Below are positions 12,209 through 23,859 of a stretch of 64,000 nucleotides of DNA, in pieces. The stretch is from Przewalskia tangutica (taxonomy: Eukaryota > Streptophyta > Magnoliopsida > Solanales > Solanaceae): positions 1 to 64,000 of the forward strand of contig JAQGDG010000258.1 of assembly GCA_029844215.1 (NCBI GenBank), read 5' to 3'. How positions within the stretch are numbered: the stretch's first letter is position 1; each line of letters opens with the position of its first letter. Both the position numbers and the translations under genes were made by a program. The notes beneath the pieces were generated by a model. It was not told the origin of the DNA. It was given only the letters and a program-made list of their open reading frames with translations, and did not search any database.

Positions 12209-13110
12209 AGAAACATTCGTCCCGAATGTTCCTTCTCAAGACGGATAACGATGAAGTTCCTTCTTAACTTAAACAAGTTGCCAATGCCACACATGGCCAC
12301 AAAAAAAATAACACACGCTTCAATACTTAATCCAAGCCTACGAGGAATCACTCTAACATAACCAAAGCTTCCACCCTGGTCTAAAGGATACTCCCTTCTA
12401 ATCTTCACTTCATAACAAAATGATCTCTTTTATTCTGCTAACACACGTTCACTTCTTTCTTTACTCGTCGTAATCACTTGAACTCTCCCAGTATATGTAC
12501 CATACTTCAGTCGTTACTTCAGTCATTACTTCAGTTCCCAAAATTTCTAGAGCCACTACCTCCAAACTTGGTCATCTTACTAGCCTCGATCTTCTTTAAG
12601 GCCATTCCTGGCCTTCACGATCCGCTTCTGGTCGAACATATCCACGAACTCATATGATGGTCATCTAAACTTGGGCCTAGCACCCTCGTGACCCTACCAC
12701 CTAGCGGGACCACCCAGCGACTTACCTTATCTGGGCTCACGGTTGACCAACACGTCCTCAACCCGACCCTCCGTCGCCAAACACTTGTTCTCCCGACCCG
12801 GAACAATCTTACCTATTCAAGTCCAGAAAGCTACCACTTTCATCTTACACAACTCACGGAATTATCCCCCACTACATTTATACGCAAACCAAGTATTTGA
12901 CAATGACTAACCGTAAAATCTTTTATTCAAGCCGGCCTTACATCTAAGGTCTCAACGTGTAATACCCTAAGGTTCATACCTTCCCTGTCCCCATACTTAT
13001 TCTTTCAACTAACCATGTCTCTAAACCATCATATACACCATGCTATCTGTACATAGTACACAACATATAATCATCGTATCACGCATGCAAAACTCTAGAG
13101 GGTTAAGGAT
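12209..13110 (-). other. Non-coding 3' internal region of D with conserved block
   Basis: About 900 bp between the end of Gag and the polypurine tract. The part from about 12560 to 12830 is strongly similar to J (40440-40740) and M (60110-60430). A minus-strand peptide MALKKIEASKMTKFGG is readable there and has near-identical counterparts in J and M, but the frame closes quickly. No known pol domain is present. The final 250 bp before the tract match the 3' untranslated part of element A. Confidence 0.7.
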
Positions 13111-14348
13111 ATACCTGAAAAGGTAGGCGGTTCAAAGGACCGCTAAAACTGGGAACTTCCACCGCGACCTCTGCCGTGTATGAACATCCCGCCTAGCTAT
13201 GGAAGGTGAAGAACCCAACCGATTCGTGGTCTGTGCTATCCCACCGTGCTACCTCGGTGGACGGTCTCGCCAAATGGCCTGTTGGCGCAAGAATAACAAT
13301 CTCTCAAATTAGTACGACACTCTCCCTTACGAAGTTTTCCACAACGCACACTGAGACAAGAGGCGACCTCATCCGCGAGCACTCTACTCCCCAAAATCGA
13401 AACACAGGAGCCACGACCGCTCTCCCGAATATCCCGGTCTGAAGGTTGTGGAGGACCACTCTGTCGGCGGAGGTACATAATTTATTCTTGAGGCGGTCCT
13501 CGAAAGTCACCAGGACCTCGCTGTTCGCCTTGGCGATCTTGGTCATTCCGTCGACCTCTCCGCCTCACACCCAAGTGCATAAGCTGCGTGCGGGCAATGT
13601 CCATGCGGTGAAGAGCTACACACGAACAAGCCTCGCCAGTAGTCATCGAGCCGGTGGCGTGGCGGTGCACTCGTCCTCCATATCGCTACTAACGTGGGAA
13701 CATACCGAGCTAATGAGTCGAACTCCACATTGTACTCCCGAACGTGCGCCGCTCGCCAACACCAAAATCTGCCCGAGCCCTCGCTCGTGGAGGCAAGAAA
13801 TGTGCAAGAAATGCCTCGAGAACTCGTTCCATCTGGTGGAAGTGCATGCTCTCTCGACGACTCACGATCAAACTCGGCCGATCGCAGATCACGCGCGGCC
13901 GCGAACCCAAGACCACCGACTGTCTCCGAAGCCTTGATCACTCTCATGATCAGAATCGCTTCGGATGAACTCGCGGATCATCCTCGTGCTCGACCCGTAG
14001 AACTCGGCGGCTCTGACTCGAGAAAAGTCCCGTAACCTCAAACTATCCGATCTCGGGTGAACCACGGGTGCTCTCGGAGCTGCTGCGTCGGCTTATCCTT
14101 ATGTCGGCCACGATCACGGCGATCGGGCAAATCTCTTTGTAACCCATCTCCTCGCTTCCAGCCGGGACCTGAGGCTCGTCTTGTGGTCTCAGCGCCCACC
14201 GCTGCGCTTAAACTTCTATCAGGGGCGGCGTCGCAAAACTCGCCGTCAAGCACTATCTCGTAAAGACGTGGCTGCGCCCGTACTCTTCGTACTTACCAGC
14301 TCCTCGATCGCTTTGCCCATCTGGGCCGGGGTTGCCGCGCGGAGGCAT
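13110..14348 (-). pseudogene. Gag remnant of element D
   Basis: Starts at the ATG at 14348. On the minus strand MRVIKASET (near 13947) and VREYNVEFDSLARY (near 13740) match the Retrotrans_gag core of this family, and CYSCANRPFGETV (near 13290) is a decayed CCHC zinc knuckle. The frame is broken at many places. After the knuckle the reading runs into SSPSIARRDVHT-like C-terminal sequence and ends at the AGCGGTCCTTTGAACCGCC stretch (about 13127-13145). Confidence 0.85.
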
Positions 14349-14534
14349 AATCGTAAAAACGAAATGCGTCGAGAGGGTCCAACTTATAACACAGTCTAAG
14401 GCACGATCTCGTAATGAGAAGAATGGAAACCAATCCTAAATGTCCTGACCTCCCGATTATAGATGTGGTGCACAACACACCGATAATCAAGACTTACTAG
14501 ACACGGTATATAGACACTTTTCCGAGGATTAATC

Positions 14535-14545
14535 GCTCGATACCA
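14535..14545 (-). other. Primer-binding site of element D
   Basis: Reverse complement TGGTATCGAGC next to the 5' LTR. It matches the initiator tRNA-Met site TGGTATCAGAGC except for one missing A in a CAG context. Confidence 0.85.
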
Positions 14546-14548
14546 CTT

Positions 14549-17500
14549 TTCACGAGCCCGGTTAGGCTGGATCGTGCCACTCGGCACCCTAGTGATACAA
14601 CATCGAGAAAATCAGAAATAAAAACTTAAACATGAACAAGAGATAAGATAATAAAACAAAGCAACCAAATGGTTACCTTCCAATAAAATATATATACAAA
14701 TCTTTCAAACCGAACGCTTTAATCCTTTTTACAAACCACACTTGCCACAACAGATTTTCTGCACTTCTAAGAGTTTTTATACAACATGACGGGACAGGCC
14801 CCACCATACCCACGAATGTACAAGAACCTACAACTCGGGAACATACCAAAAGATAGGCCTCGAGAAACGGAGCTTCCTAACGCCAACCGTGATCCTATGG
14901 CGAGGATCAACATCGTGCACTCTACCTGCGGCATGAACGCAGCCCGAAGGAGGTCGATCAACAGTACCAAGTATGTGGAAACGAAAAATACCGTAAATGA
15001 AATCATAGCAGATATATAAAGCGAGAGACATGTATGATAACCAAACTACATCCATAATAAATAGCGATCATGGAAGTCGTGGACTCACGCCTCAAAGTCA
15101 TCACTCAAATATAACTATGGGTCTCACGCCTCAACATCAATCATGCGTGGAATACCTTCCTCACGCGATCATGATATAATAACACCAAGGAGTACATATG
15201 AACACCAAGTCCTACTGAGTCATAAAACCGCGGCAAGTAATGGCTAACTACGAATACCAAAGCGCATCATCAATCGACGGCAAGGCGAAAGCCAACTATC
15301 GATACGTGGCCGCACTATCAATACTATACAATCAATACTACACAATCAAACCACGGAGTCGATACGGGCAAGTACTGGTCGACTACGGATACCAAGGTCG
15401 TGTCACGTGGCCGGGGGCAATGAGTGGCTAACTACGAATACCAAGGTATCATGAGACTCCGCCAAGGCGTCTGAGCAAGTCTGGCCGACTACCAGATACC
15501 AAGGCCGTGTCATGTGCCGACCGCAAGTACGAGGGCTAACTACCGGATACCAAGGCGTATCACGAGACCGTCACTAAATCGAACGAGCAAGCGCGAGGGC
15601 TAACTACCGGTACTAAGGCCGAATCAGCCACGAGACTGGCAAGTACGAAAGTCGACCACGGATACCGGCCGAATCGAAGAAACCTCATGGAGAGCTAGTC
15701 CATGGAATAACACTATCAGCGAGCTGCATCTGGAATTCTCCACATCGCCAGACGTCCATGTAATATCATAACAAATCAGCCGGCCCTCCATTGAGAGACG
15801 CGGTGGTATAGAAATACAACTACTAGCACGACAAGGCTATCACACGCAAACATAGGCAAGTTACACACAACTCAAGGTACTTTCATTTTATGCCAAAGTC
15901 CAGGTTTTAAACCCCAAAGTACTACGTTCGTTAAATTCTTTTTAAAAGATCGATTTCTTTTACGAAGATCACCCGATGCCCGTTTTATATAAAAATAGAG
16001 TGACTAACATTTTTAAGTAAACCAAAACAACTTCCGTCCTTTCCTTTTTACACCAAAATTAAGACAATACCATGCCTTCTTTTTAGACCAAAACACTTCT
16101 CCTTTTAAAGTCAAGTTACCACTTTAAAACCACTGATAAAACCATTCTTTTGTTTTCATAAAGTCGTTGTAATTAACTTCCCATAAATTTGTTATAACAC
16201 TTTATGTTTTAAACCAATTTAAGACAAAACAATGCCTTTTTTTAAACCAAAAACTCTTCAATTTCCTCAAGTCTCTTTTTAGAAATCAAGTTCCTTACTT
16301 ATTCTCATTTCCGAAATCAGTAAAACATTATTCTTTTAAAAACCAAGTACTTATTACTCACGAATGAGGTTTCACACTTCTTATCAACTTTCATAACAAT
16401 TCAATTAAGTTAAGTCTCTTATCTTTTAAGATTAAGTCTCTTAACTTCTAAATCAATGAATCATTCTTTTATCTTTCTTAAGTCGTTATACCTAACTTCC
16501 CATAAAGCTAGTATAACTCTTAAGCTTTTAAAACCAAGTATTACTCTTCTTTCAAAAACGATTCTTAATTCTTTTGAATATACTTTCAAGATTCCTTATT
16601 ATTCAGGCTTAAGTCAAAAGACATTGCCGTAAAACTACGTTCAGTTAATACACGTACGTCTACCGTACTATATATATATACTTTTAAAATATCATGCTCA
16701 AGAGTATAGGAAGAATCACATACCTCGCGACGATTATCGACTATTAGCAAATAGCTCCAAAGTACTGTAATCCTGCTAGCCTTTTCCACCCTTCGAGTAG
16801 AATACGCTACTCGCAGTACTTCAACCTATAATGGTTATACAAGTCTATCAATGTCTAGACTACTCGATAGGATAATTCTAGATACAAGATTCTACGGAAA
16901 ATTGGGCGTGACTTCCCTGCAGTCAAACTTCACAAGTCTATCAGAGATACACCCATGTAAGTTCAATTCCCTTATTATATACCTTCCTTGTATATAACTT
17001 ATACTTAATTCTTATACTTCAACAGTATGTAAACTTTAATTACAAAAGAAGGTCAAGCGTATTTACCTCGATAAGCCCAAAATTATCCAAGTTTAAATGT
17101 CGATCCTGAGCAACGTTTAGCTCCTACTCTGGGCGCTCCAACCCGCTCCAAACAACCCTTAGAAGTTCTACGCAACTTCTACTTAATACTTCAACTCGCT
17201 ATGAAGATTTCCTTAGGGTTTCGGTTTGAGACTAAAAGGACATAAGGTAGTATTTCCGGGCTCTACGTATAGAGGTAACTTTGGAATACTACAAGGTATA
17301 AGGCTAAGGTATTTTGGTATAGTAACAATACTTGGAGAGTATTTCTCTACCAAAAAGGGGGTATTTTACGAGAACAATACTCAAGAGGGGGGGGTGTACT
17401 CTCGGCCATGGGCCTTCACTGGGAGGGGACTCTCGCCAAGGGGCCTCACAAAGGGGGAGGGGTGCTCTAGGAAGAGAGCAACAAGAAGGGGGGAGGATTT

Positions 17501-17962
17501 CAAGACTTAGAAACATTTGTGGATGAAGAAGTCTTCACAAAGGGGGGTATTTATAGGGAAACCAATGGTCAAGATCAAGCCAAATGGGGGGCAAGTAGAG
17601 GGCCAAGATTTTCCCAAGTGCACCCTAGCCCTACTCCACAATTCCCTCACAAACATTGACCCATGGATTAGGCCATGAAACATGCCAAGAAATGGGCACC
17701 AATCGGCCACCACAAACCGTCCACTTGAGGGTGACAAGTGTCGCCCTCTCGTTGGTCCAAAATATTTCATCTCTCGGAAAAATCCGCAAAAATTATAAAA
17801 GACATAGCCGGAATTTTCCCTTCGCAAGTTCTGTAAAACGTTTTGTCGAAAAACGATTCTTTACGGGAGTTGTGCACAAAATTTAGTCCTTGCCTAACTT
17901 TAAGGCTCAAACTTTTCTACGTACGCCCACACGTACATACTCTGGAAATACGGTGTATAACA
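14549..17962 (-). repeat. 5' LTR of element D (3.4 kb)
   Basis: Matches 8796-12195 along its length. The first bases (normally TGTCACGAC) are reduced to TTCACGAG here. It ends GGTGTATAACA, followed by the TSD GGAAT. TATA box at 17548-17555. Confidence 0.92.
15225..15690. repeat. Tandem array in D 5' LTR, about 50-bp unit
   Basis: Same array as 9480-9960, with units around GGGCTAACTACCGGATACCA and CACGAGAC. Confidence 0.75.
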
Positions 17963-18113
17963 GGAATCATGGACGACCTTGTCATGTTTTTGTTGTCAAG
18001 GAGTAGGTAGGATATTTTGTGATATTTTTGTGGTAGATGGATAAGGTACACTTGCCCAAATCCCCACCCTCCACTTGCCCTCCACTTGCCTTAATCTTGG
18101 CCATTGAAAGTCC

Positions 18114-18121
18114 TATAAATA
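18114..18121 (+). promoter_or_regulatory. Predicted TATA box, first LTR of A
   Basis: TATAAATA in GTCCTATAAATATCCCCC, equivalent to 28775-28782 in the other LTR of A. Confidence 0.6.
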
Positions 18122-18766
18122 TCCCCCTTAGTTGAAGACTTCTTCATCCACAAATAATTTCTAAGTCTTGAAAATCCCTCTCCCCCTTAGTGTAGCTCTC
18201 GTCCAAGAGCTCCCCCTCCCCCTTGAGAAGGCCCTTGGCCGAAACAAACCCTCGAGTGTTGTTCTCGTAAACACCCCCTCAGAAAAGTATTCTCCAAGTA
18301 TTGTTGTTTTTACAAAATACCTTGGCCCAAATAACTTGTAGTATTCCAAGGTTAACCCTATACTAAAAGCCCAGAAATACTACTATACTTTTCTTTAGTC
18401 ACTAAACGAAACCCTAAGGAAAATCTTCATAACTGGTTGAAGTATTAAGAAGAAGTTGCATAGAACTTCTAAGGGTTGTTTGGAGCGGGTTGGAGCACCC
18501 AGAGTAGGAGCTAAACGTTGCTCAGGATCGACATTTAAACTTGGATAATTTTGGGCTTATCGAGGTAAATACTCTTGTCTTCTATCAGAATTGGAAATTA
18601 CATACTGTAGTAGTATAGAAATGAGTATAAGTTATATAGAAGGATGGTATAAGAGAAGAGAATTGAATTGAAATCACATCAGAAGATTATTAAAGAAGAA
18701 GATTGAACTGTACTTACATAGGACTGTATTTACAGTAGACTTGTGTAGTTTAACGGGTAGGGAAGT

Positions 18767-19159
18767 GCCGCGGGTCCTCCGGTTTTGGGACACTCTAGCC
18801 CATCATGCTTGCGGGATTCTCTAGCAAAGTCCTCACCGCCTATCTCTCACCATGGCAGTGCACAACATGTTAGGATGAGTTGTGAGTCAAAACATTCTGA
18901 TTCTGCGATGCTTATGAACGCGCCACCTTCATTGGATGGAGATACATACAAGGGTGCTAAGGAAAAGGCTCAACTTGTGACACGTAACGTTAACTTTGAA
19001 CGCGGGGAACATAGCTTGGCTGGAACACAAGTTATGGCTTCCAGTAACAAAGATGATGGATGGCAAGAAGTTTTGTCAAAAAAGAATGGGCCGAACAACA
19101 GTGGGAAAGCGAAGGCAGCTAAGCGCGGAGGTGCTAACAAAACCTCATTTGTTTCCTAA
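18767..19159 (+). pseudogene. LINE ORF1 C-terminal fragment
   Basis: An open frame runs from the left boundary of the LINE without an ATG (the first possible start is a TTG at 18785) to the TAA at 19157-19159. About 131 codons remain. The visible part is hydrophilic with a lysine-rich end (SGKAKAAKRGG near the C-terminus), as in the RNA-binding ORF1 proteins of plant LINEs. No zinc knuckle or RRM is visible, so those would have been in the missing N-terminal part. Its stop overlaps the ORF2 start as TAATG. Confidence 0.75.
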
Positions 19160-22100
19160 TGAAAATACTTTGTTGGAATGTCTGTGGTCTTTGCGGACAA
19201 AGGGATAGGGCAGCCACACAAGCTCTAGTGTGTAGTATCACAAAACAGCATGACGCGGCTATGATTTGTCTTTTGGAAACTAAACTATCTCGGCCAAGGA
19301 TAGAGTCTTTCTCTACTCAAAGATTCAAAGCTTGGAAGTTTTGCTCATATTTGGAATTCATTGGAGGCGGAAGAATGCTATTACTTTGGGATCCAACTAG
19401 GGTTTGTTTCGAAGTGCTTGGTATGGACTCTAAGCATATCCATGTCCATGCAAGTTGCAATATAACACAAGTGTCCTTCCTTGCCACATTTGTGTACCCA
19501 GTTTATAGCATCTCGGATAGAAGGATGCTTTGGCATCACCTTACTCACTTGGGCATTACCGTCACTAAGCCTTGGATGATTATGGGAGATTTCAACACTT
19601 ACTGCAACCCTAATGATAAGGTGGGGGGTCCTCCTCTCACGCCTTATGCACTTAGGGATCTTGGCGATTTCAGGATTTCTCATGGACTAGAAGACACTCC
19701 CTCTTCCGGTTCCTTCTACACTTGGACAAATGGTTCGATTTGGACTAAGCTTGATAGAGTATTGATGAATCAAAATTGGAGTGATTTGACCCTAGAATGC
19801 ACGGCCAATTTCATGCCTATGGAACCTGTCTCGGACCACTGTCCTGTGATAGCCACGGTTATTGCATCCTATAATGTTGGTAAGCGCCTTTCAAGTTCAT
19901 GAATATGTGGCTTTCACCCAGCCTTGAGGACATAATGACTTCATGTTGGAGACAAGACATATTGGGAATCGCTCAATTCGCCCTTGCCTCAAAATTGAAA
20001 GCCCTAAAGCAACCATTAAGGGCTTTGAACAAAAGTTACTTTGGGGTATTGAACAAAGAGCAAAAGGCAAACATTGAGTTCAAGGATGCTATCAATGCAC
20101 ACATGGAAAATCCTTGATGAGGAGCTAAAAGCCAAGGTTAAGTCCTCAAGAGCTAGAGCAAACACCTTCTCGAAGCGTAAAGACACTTCAAGGCGAAGTC
20201 AAGACGAAACACTTGATTGGAAGTGATAGATGCTCCAAATATTTTCATAGCTTGATCAAGAGGAGTAATGTCGGAACTCAATTAACTTTCTTGTTAAAGC
20301 CAATGGTACTATCACTACATCCCGTAAGAAGTTAGGAAGTTGCTTGTTGAATTTTACAAAGATCTATTAGGTATTCCCGATCCACTACCAACTTTGATCC
20401 TGATGTGTTCAACTATGGCCCAAAGCTAAGTGAAGAGGAAAGATTACAGCTTTTGCATTTCATCACCCCAAAGGAGATTTGGGAAGCTCTCTCTGATATA
20501 GGCAATGACAAAGCACCTGGACCGGATGGCTATTCGGCTGCCTTCTTCAAGAATAGATGGAGAGATGTGGGCCATGATGCTGTAAGAAGTGTCCAAGAGT
20601 TCTTCTCTCTTGGAGTTATTTTGAAGCAGTGAATCATACCATCATTACCCTACTACCAAAGACTGATCATGACACAGGTAAATGATTTGTGCCCATCGGA
20701 TTGACTAATGTGGTCTATAAGATCATCACAAAGATTCTAGCTAACGAATGGCATTGATCCTTCCTTCTCTCATTGACAAATCCCAAGGGCTTTTGTGAAA
20801 GGAAGAAACATGATGGACAACGTATATGTGTACGAGGAGCTTGTGAGAGATTTAATAGAACCATAGTCTCACCAAGATATATGCTTATGGTGGACCTTCG
20901 TAAAGCATTCGATCTTTGGAGTTTCGAATTGGTACTAAGAAGTCTAAAATTTCCAGCATTTACAAATTGGATCATGGAATGTGTTAGCTCAACCTCCTTC
21001 TCCCTTCTATCAACGGTGAGCTACTGGATACTTCAAAGGAAAGCGCGGTCTAAGACAAGGTGATCCTATGTCCCCTAGTCTCTTTATCTTGTGCATGGAA
21101 TACCTCTCAAGGTCGCTTAAAAGGAAGGTCGAGGCAAGAGCTTTCATATTTTCCAAAGTGCAAGAAATCGCATTACTCATCTTGCATTTGAGACGACCTC
21201 ATGCTTTTTGCCGAGAGATATATCTTCATTGGGATTCTTATTAATTGTCCGAAGAGTTGGAGGCTGCCTCAGGGCTAACTCTTAACCCGTCCAAAACCTC
21301 TGTCTACTTAGCGGGAATGCATACTACAGTTCGTGACTTGATATTGTCCAGAGTGGGATTCGCCATTGGTAGCTTTCCGGTACGATACTTGGGGATCCCT
21401 TTATCCCCAATCACTAGTGCAATTTCGAATTACATCCAGAAATGGGGGCATCACACCCTTTCTTATGCGGGTAAGCTGGAACTAATCAGGTCGGTTGTCC
21501 AAGGGGTTGAGAGTTTTTGGTTCCGGGCACTTTCTATCCCGGCCGCTATTATCAACAAGGTACGGTCTTCTTGTATTCAGTTCTTATGGGGAGGGAAACC
21601 ACCAAGAGTTGCTTGGGATATCATTTGCTTGCCTCAAACTGAAGGTGGCTTGGGTCTAATGAACATCAAGGAATGGAATCATGTCTTGCTATCCAGGACT
21701 ATTTGGCAAACTCACACGGATGCTGACTCTCTATGGGTCCAATGGATCAATGGCCACTATTTGAGAGGTATTACAATTTGGGACTATGAGGTACGTCCTA
21801 GGGACTCGCCCTTATTCAGAAAGATTTGTGGGATTCGCGACAAATTTGTTTCTATCTTTGGTAGCCATGGTGATGCTATTGACGGCTTTACAAAGTGTTG
21901 TGCCAACGGTATATTTGATTCAAGCCTCGTGTATAATATCTTGTGCACTCCGCAAGTTAAAAAGCCTTGGATGTCACAAATTTGGAAAGGCTTCATTCCT
22001 CCCAAATTCTCTTTTACTGTGTGGCTAAATTGCAGAAAGCGGTTAGCTACAAAGGATACTCTATCATATCTCAACTTGGAGGATAAATCATGCGGGTTCT

Positions 22101-22440
22101 GCAAGCAAATGAAACAAGGGAGCACCTCTTCTTTACATGCCCCTACACACACATGATTTGAAGGAGCATAAAAGATTGGTTGGGTATTAAAAGAGAGATG
22201 ACAAGTTGAAAGCTCCCTTAGTGGATTAAGAAAGATCACCATGGAAAGCATCCGAGCCAAAGCTATTTTGCTTACTTTTGCATTGTGGTCTATGAGATTT
22301 GGAGGGCAAGAAACACATTGCTCTTTGAAGGCACAAGCTTTCCGTGGAAGAGGTCATTGCAAGAATCAAAACTACAACTTATAGAGTTCTACATGATTTT
22401 ATCCCTTCTTGTAATGGCACCATTTGGTGACCACCCCTCC
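19159..22440 (+). pseudogene. LINE ORF2: endonuclease, reverse transcriptase, zinc-binding region
   Basis: The first 247 codons (19159-19902) are an uninterrupted endonuclease/exonuclease/phosphatase domain with N7 (CWNVCGL), E40 (LLETK), D144 and N146 (GDFN), LDR at 198-200 and SDH at 225-227, so all expected catalytic residues are present. A frameshift follows. RT pieces then read APGPDGYSAAFF (about 20510), MLMVDLRKAFD (about 20880, motif A), RQGDPMSPSLF (about 21055, motif B) and a broken FADD box (21190-21205, where TTTGCAGAC has become TTTGAGAC). A 303-codon open stretch (21245-22156) carries the RT thumb and YLGIPLS block, and the end CGFCKQ is the RVT zinc-binding motif. The product is inactive because of the shifts. 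Confidence 0.93.
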
Positions 22441-22537
22441 TCTCTCTTGTTTACTTTACGTTGAGGCTTGAGATACCTCAACGACTGATTGTAGCCACTT
22501 ACCTTTTGTTATTAGTAATAAAATTTGCATTTACCGG

Positions 22538-22557
22538 AAAAAAAGAAAAAAAAAAAA
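22538..22557 (+). other. Poly(A) tail of the LINE
   Basis: A-rich run interrupted by single Gs, directly before resumption of LTR sequence at 22558. Confidence 0.9.
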
Positions 22558-22966
22558 GAAGTTAAGAGACTTGATCTTAAAAGATAAGAGACTTGACTTA
22601 ATTGACTTGATATGAATTTTGTTAAAAAGTGTGAAACCTCATTCATGAGCAATGAGTACTTGGGTTTTAAAAGAGTTAATGTATGAAGTACTTTGGGGAT
22701 AAAAATCCGAACTTGTTGACATAAAGTAGAAAGTACCTTGTGTGAATAACTTGACTATGTTGGTTTGCGATAGCCTTGTAATGATTTCTTGTTGGTTTGA
22801 TAAATAAACATGTTGTGATGCTACGTGTGTTAGTATCTTGTAATGTTTGTGTAAAGGGGGTTCCCTTGTTGTGCTTATGTTGTATAACGATAAGTCGTTA
22901 TGTTAGTATTATATCACTCACCTCTTGACATGATATACCGGGGTTCGCCCCGAGCGAGGATGCCTC

Positions 22967-23098
22967 ATGCGGGTCCAGGGGACCTATGCGGAGCTACGAG
23001 AGTTCCAGGTTAGTGTGCGGGGTAATTACCTCATGCGGGTCCAGGGGACCTATGCGGAGCTACGAGAGTTCCAGGTTAGTGTGCGGGGTAATTACCTC
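22967..23098 (+). repeat. Perfect 66-bp tandem duplication in first LTR of A
   Basis: Two identical 66-bp copies (22967-23032 and 23033-23098) starting ATGCGGGTCCAGGGG. The other LTR of A has a single copy at 30627-30692. As the unit is a multiple of three, an open frame repeats 22 residues, but this is not a gene. Confidence 0.95.
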
Positions 23099-23491
23099 AT
23101 GCGGTCTATGTGGCCATGCCGACTACGAGAGTCCAGGAGGATGTCGAGGGTTAGCTGCCCCCGATGCGAGGAATATGTTATACCCCGTAGTTCCAGGGTA
23201 TGTATGCGAGGACGTACGTACGAGAATACGACAGAAAGATTGGAAAGGAAGAAAGAGGCGATTTTTCCACGGAAAAGTTTCCGGTTTTTGTGAAGGAAAA
23301 AGGTTCGTTAATGGGAATTGGATTCCCAGATTTGGTATTCGGACTTCCTGGAATATTAGAAAAATATGGAATTTTATTTTCGGAAATGGTCACGTGGGGC
23401 CCACGGAGAAATTCTGTTTTGTGGGGCCCACTTTGTTTTGAGATTTTGGCCATTGTGGATATTTTCGAAGATGTTTTATTTTGGGCCAATA

Positions 23492-23507
23492 GGTGACACG
23501 TGTCACC
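23492..23507. promoter_or_regulatory. G-box palindrome in LTR F
   Basis: GGTGACACGTGTCACC is a perfect 16-bp palindrome centred on CACGTG, the core bound by plant bZIP and bHLH factors, and it fits the ACGTGTC form of ABA-response elements. It lies about 345 bp upstream of the TATA box. Confidence 0.6.
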
Positions 23508-23851
23508 CCGCCTAGGTAACTTAGCCGAATGGCATTTGTGCACAAACCCGGTTAGAGTCGTTTTTGTAAGCGTTTTACATAACTTGCGAGGGGAAAATTC
23601 CGGCTCTGTGTTTTATTATTTTTTCGGATTTTTCCGAGATACGGAACATTTTGGACCAACGAGAGGGCGGCTCTTGGCACCCTCTCATTGGTGGGCAGGG
23701 TGACTTGGACGATTTGGGGTGTCAGTGGTAGATATTTTTGGTAGATATTTGTGAGGTTTTAAGGAGTAGGGACTAGGGCACTTGGGCATATCTTGGCCCT
23801 ACACTGTAGCACTTGGCTAGATCTTGGCCATTGGTTGGCCTTGGCTTGTAG

Positions 23852-23859
23852 TATAAATA
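23852..23859 (+). promoter_or_regulatory. Predicted TATA box, LTR F
   Basis: TATAAATA in GTAGTATAAATACCCTCC, about 675 bp after the LTR start. Confidence 0.6.

Larger units (their letters stand above)
8796..17962 (-). mobile_element. Element D: complete gag-only non-autonomous gypsy element
   Basis: Two LTRs (8796-12195 and 14549-17962) flank a 2.35-kb internal region with polypurine tract, gag remnant and PBS, but no protease, RT, RNase H or integrase. GGAAT occurs at 8791-8795 and 17963-17967, a perfect 5-bp TSD. The matching empty site is at 28623-28627 in the other LTR of A. All of this makes D an intact integration of an element that could move only with proteins supplied in trans. Confidence 0.93.
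18767..22557 (+). mobile_element. L1-type LINE, 5'-truncated, with poly(A) tail
   Basis: A non-LTR retrotransposon with the end of ORF1, an apurinic-type endonuclease, a reverse transcriptase and a C-terminal zinc-binding region, then a 3' UTR and an A-rich tail at 22538-22557. It lies in the first LTR of element A. GAAGT is found immediately left (18762-18766) and right (22558-22562), but comparison with the other LTR of A shows that about 837 bp of target are gone, so these bases are a target deletion with microhomology rather than a plain TSD. Confidence 0.93.

Noticed and set aside
13446..13937. 163-codon plus-strand open frame
   Set aside because: Antisense to the gag remnant of D; the minus strand carries the recognisable Gag motifs.
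21784..22260. 158-codon minus-strand open frame
   Set aside because: Antisense to LINE ORF2, which carries the conserved RT thumb and zinc-binding motifs on the plus strand.
22967..23441. Open frame with a repeated 22-residue unit
   Set aside because: Produced by the 66-bp duplication inside the LTR and running across the boundary of LTR F.
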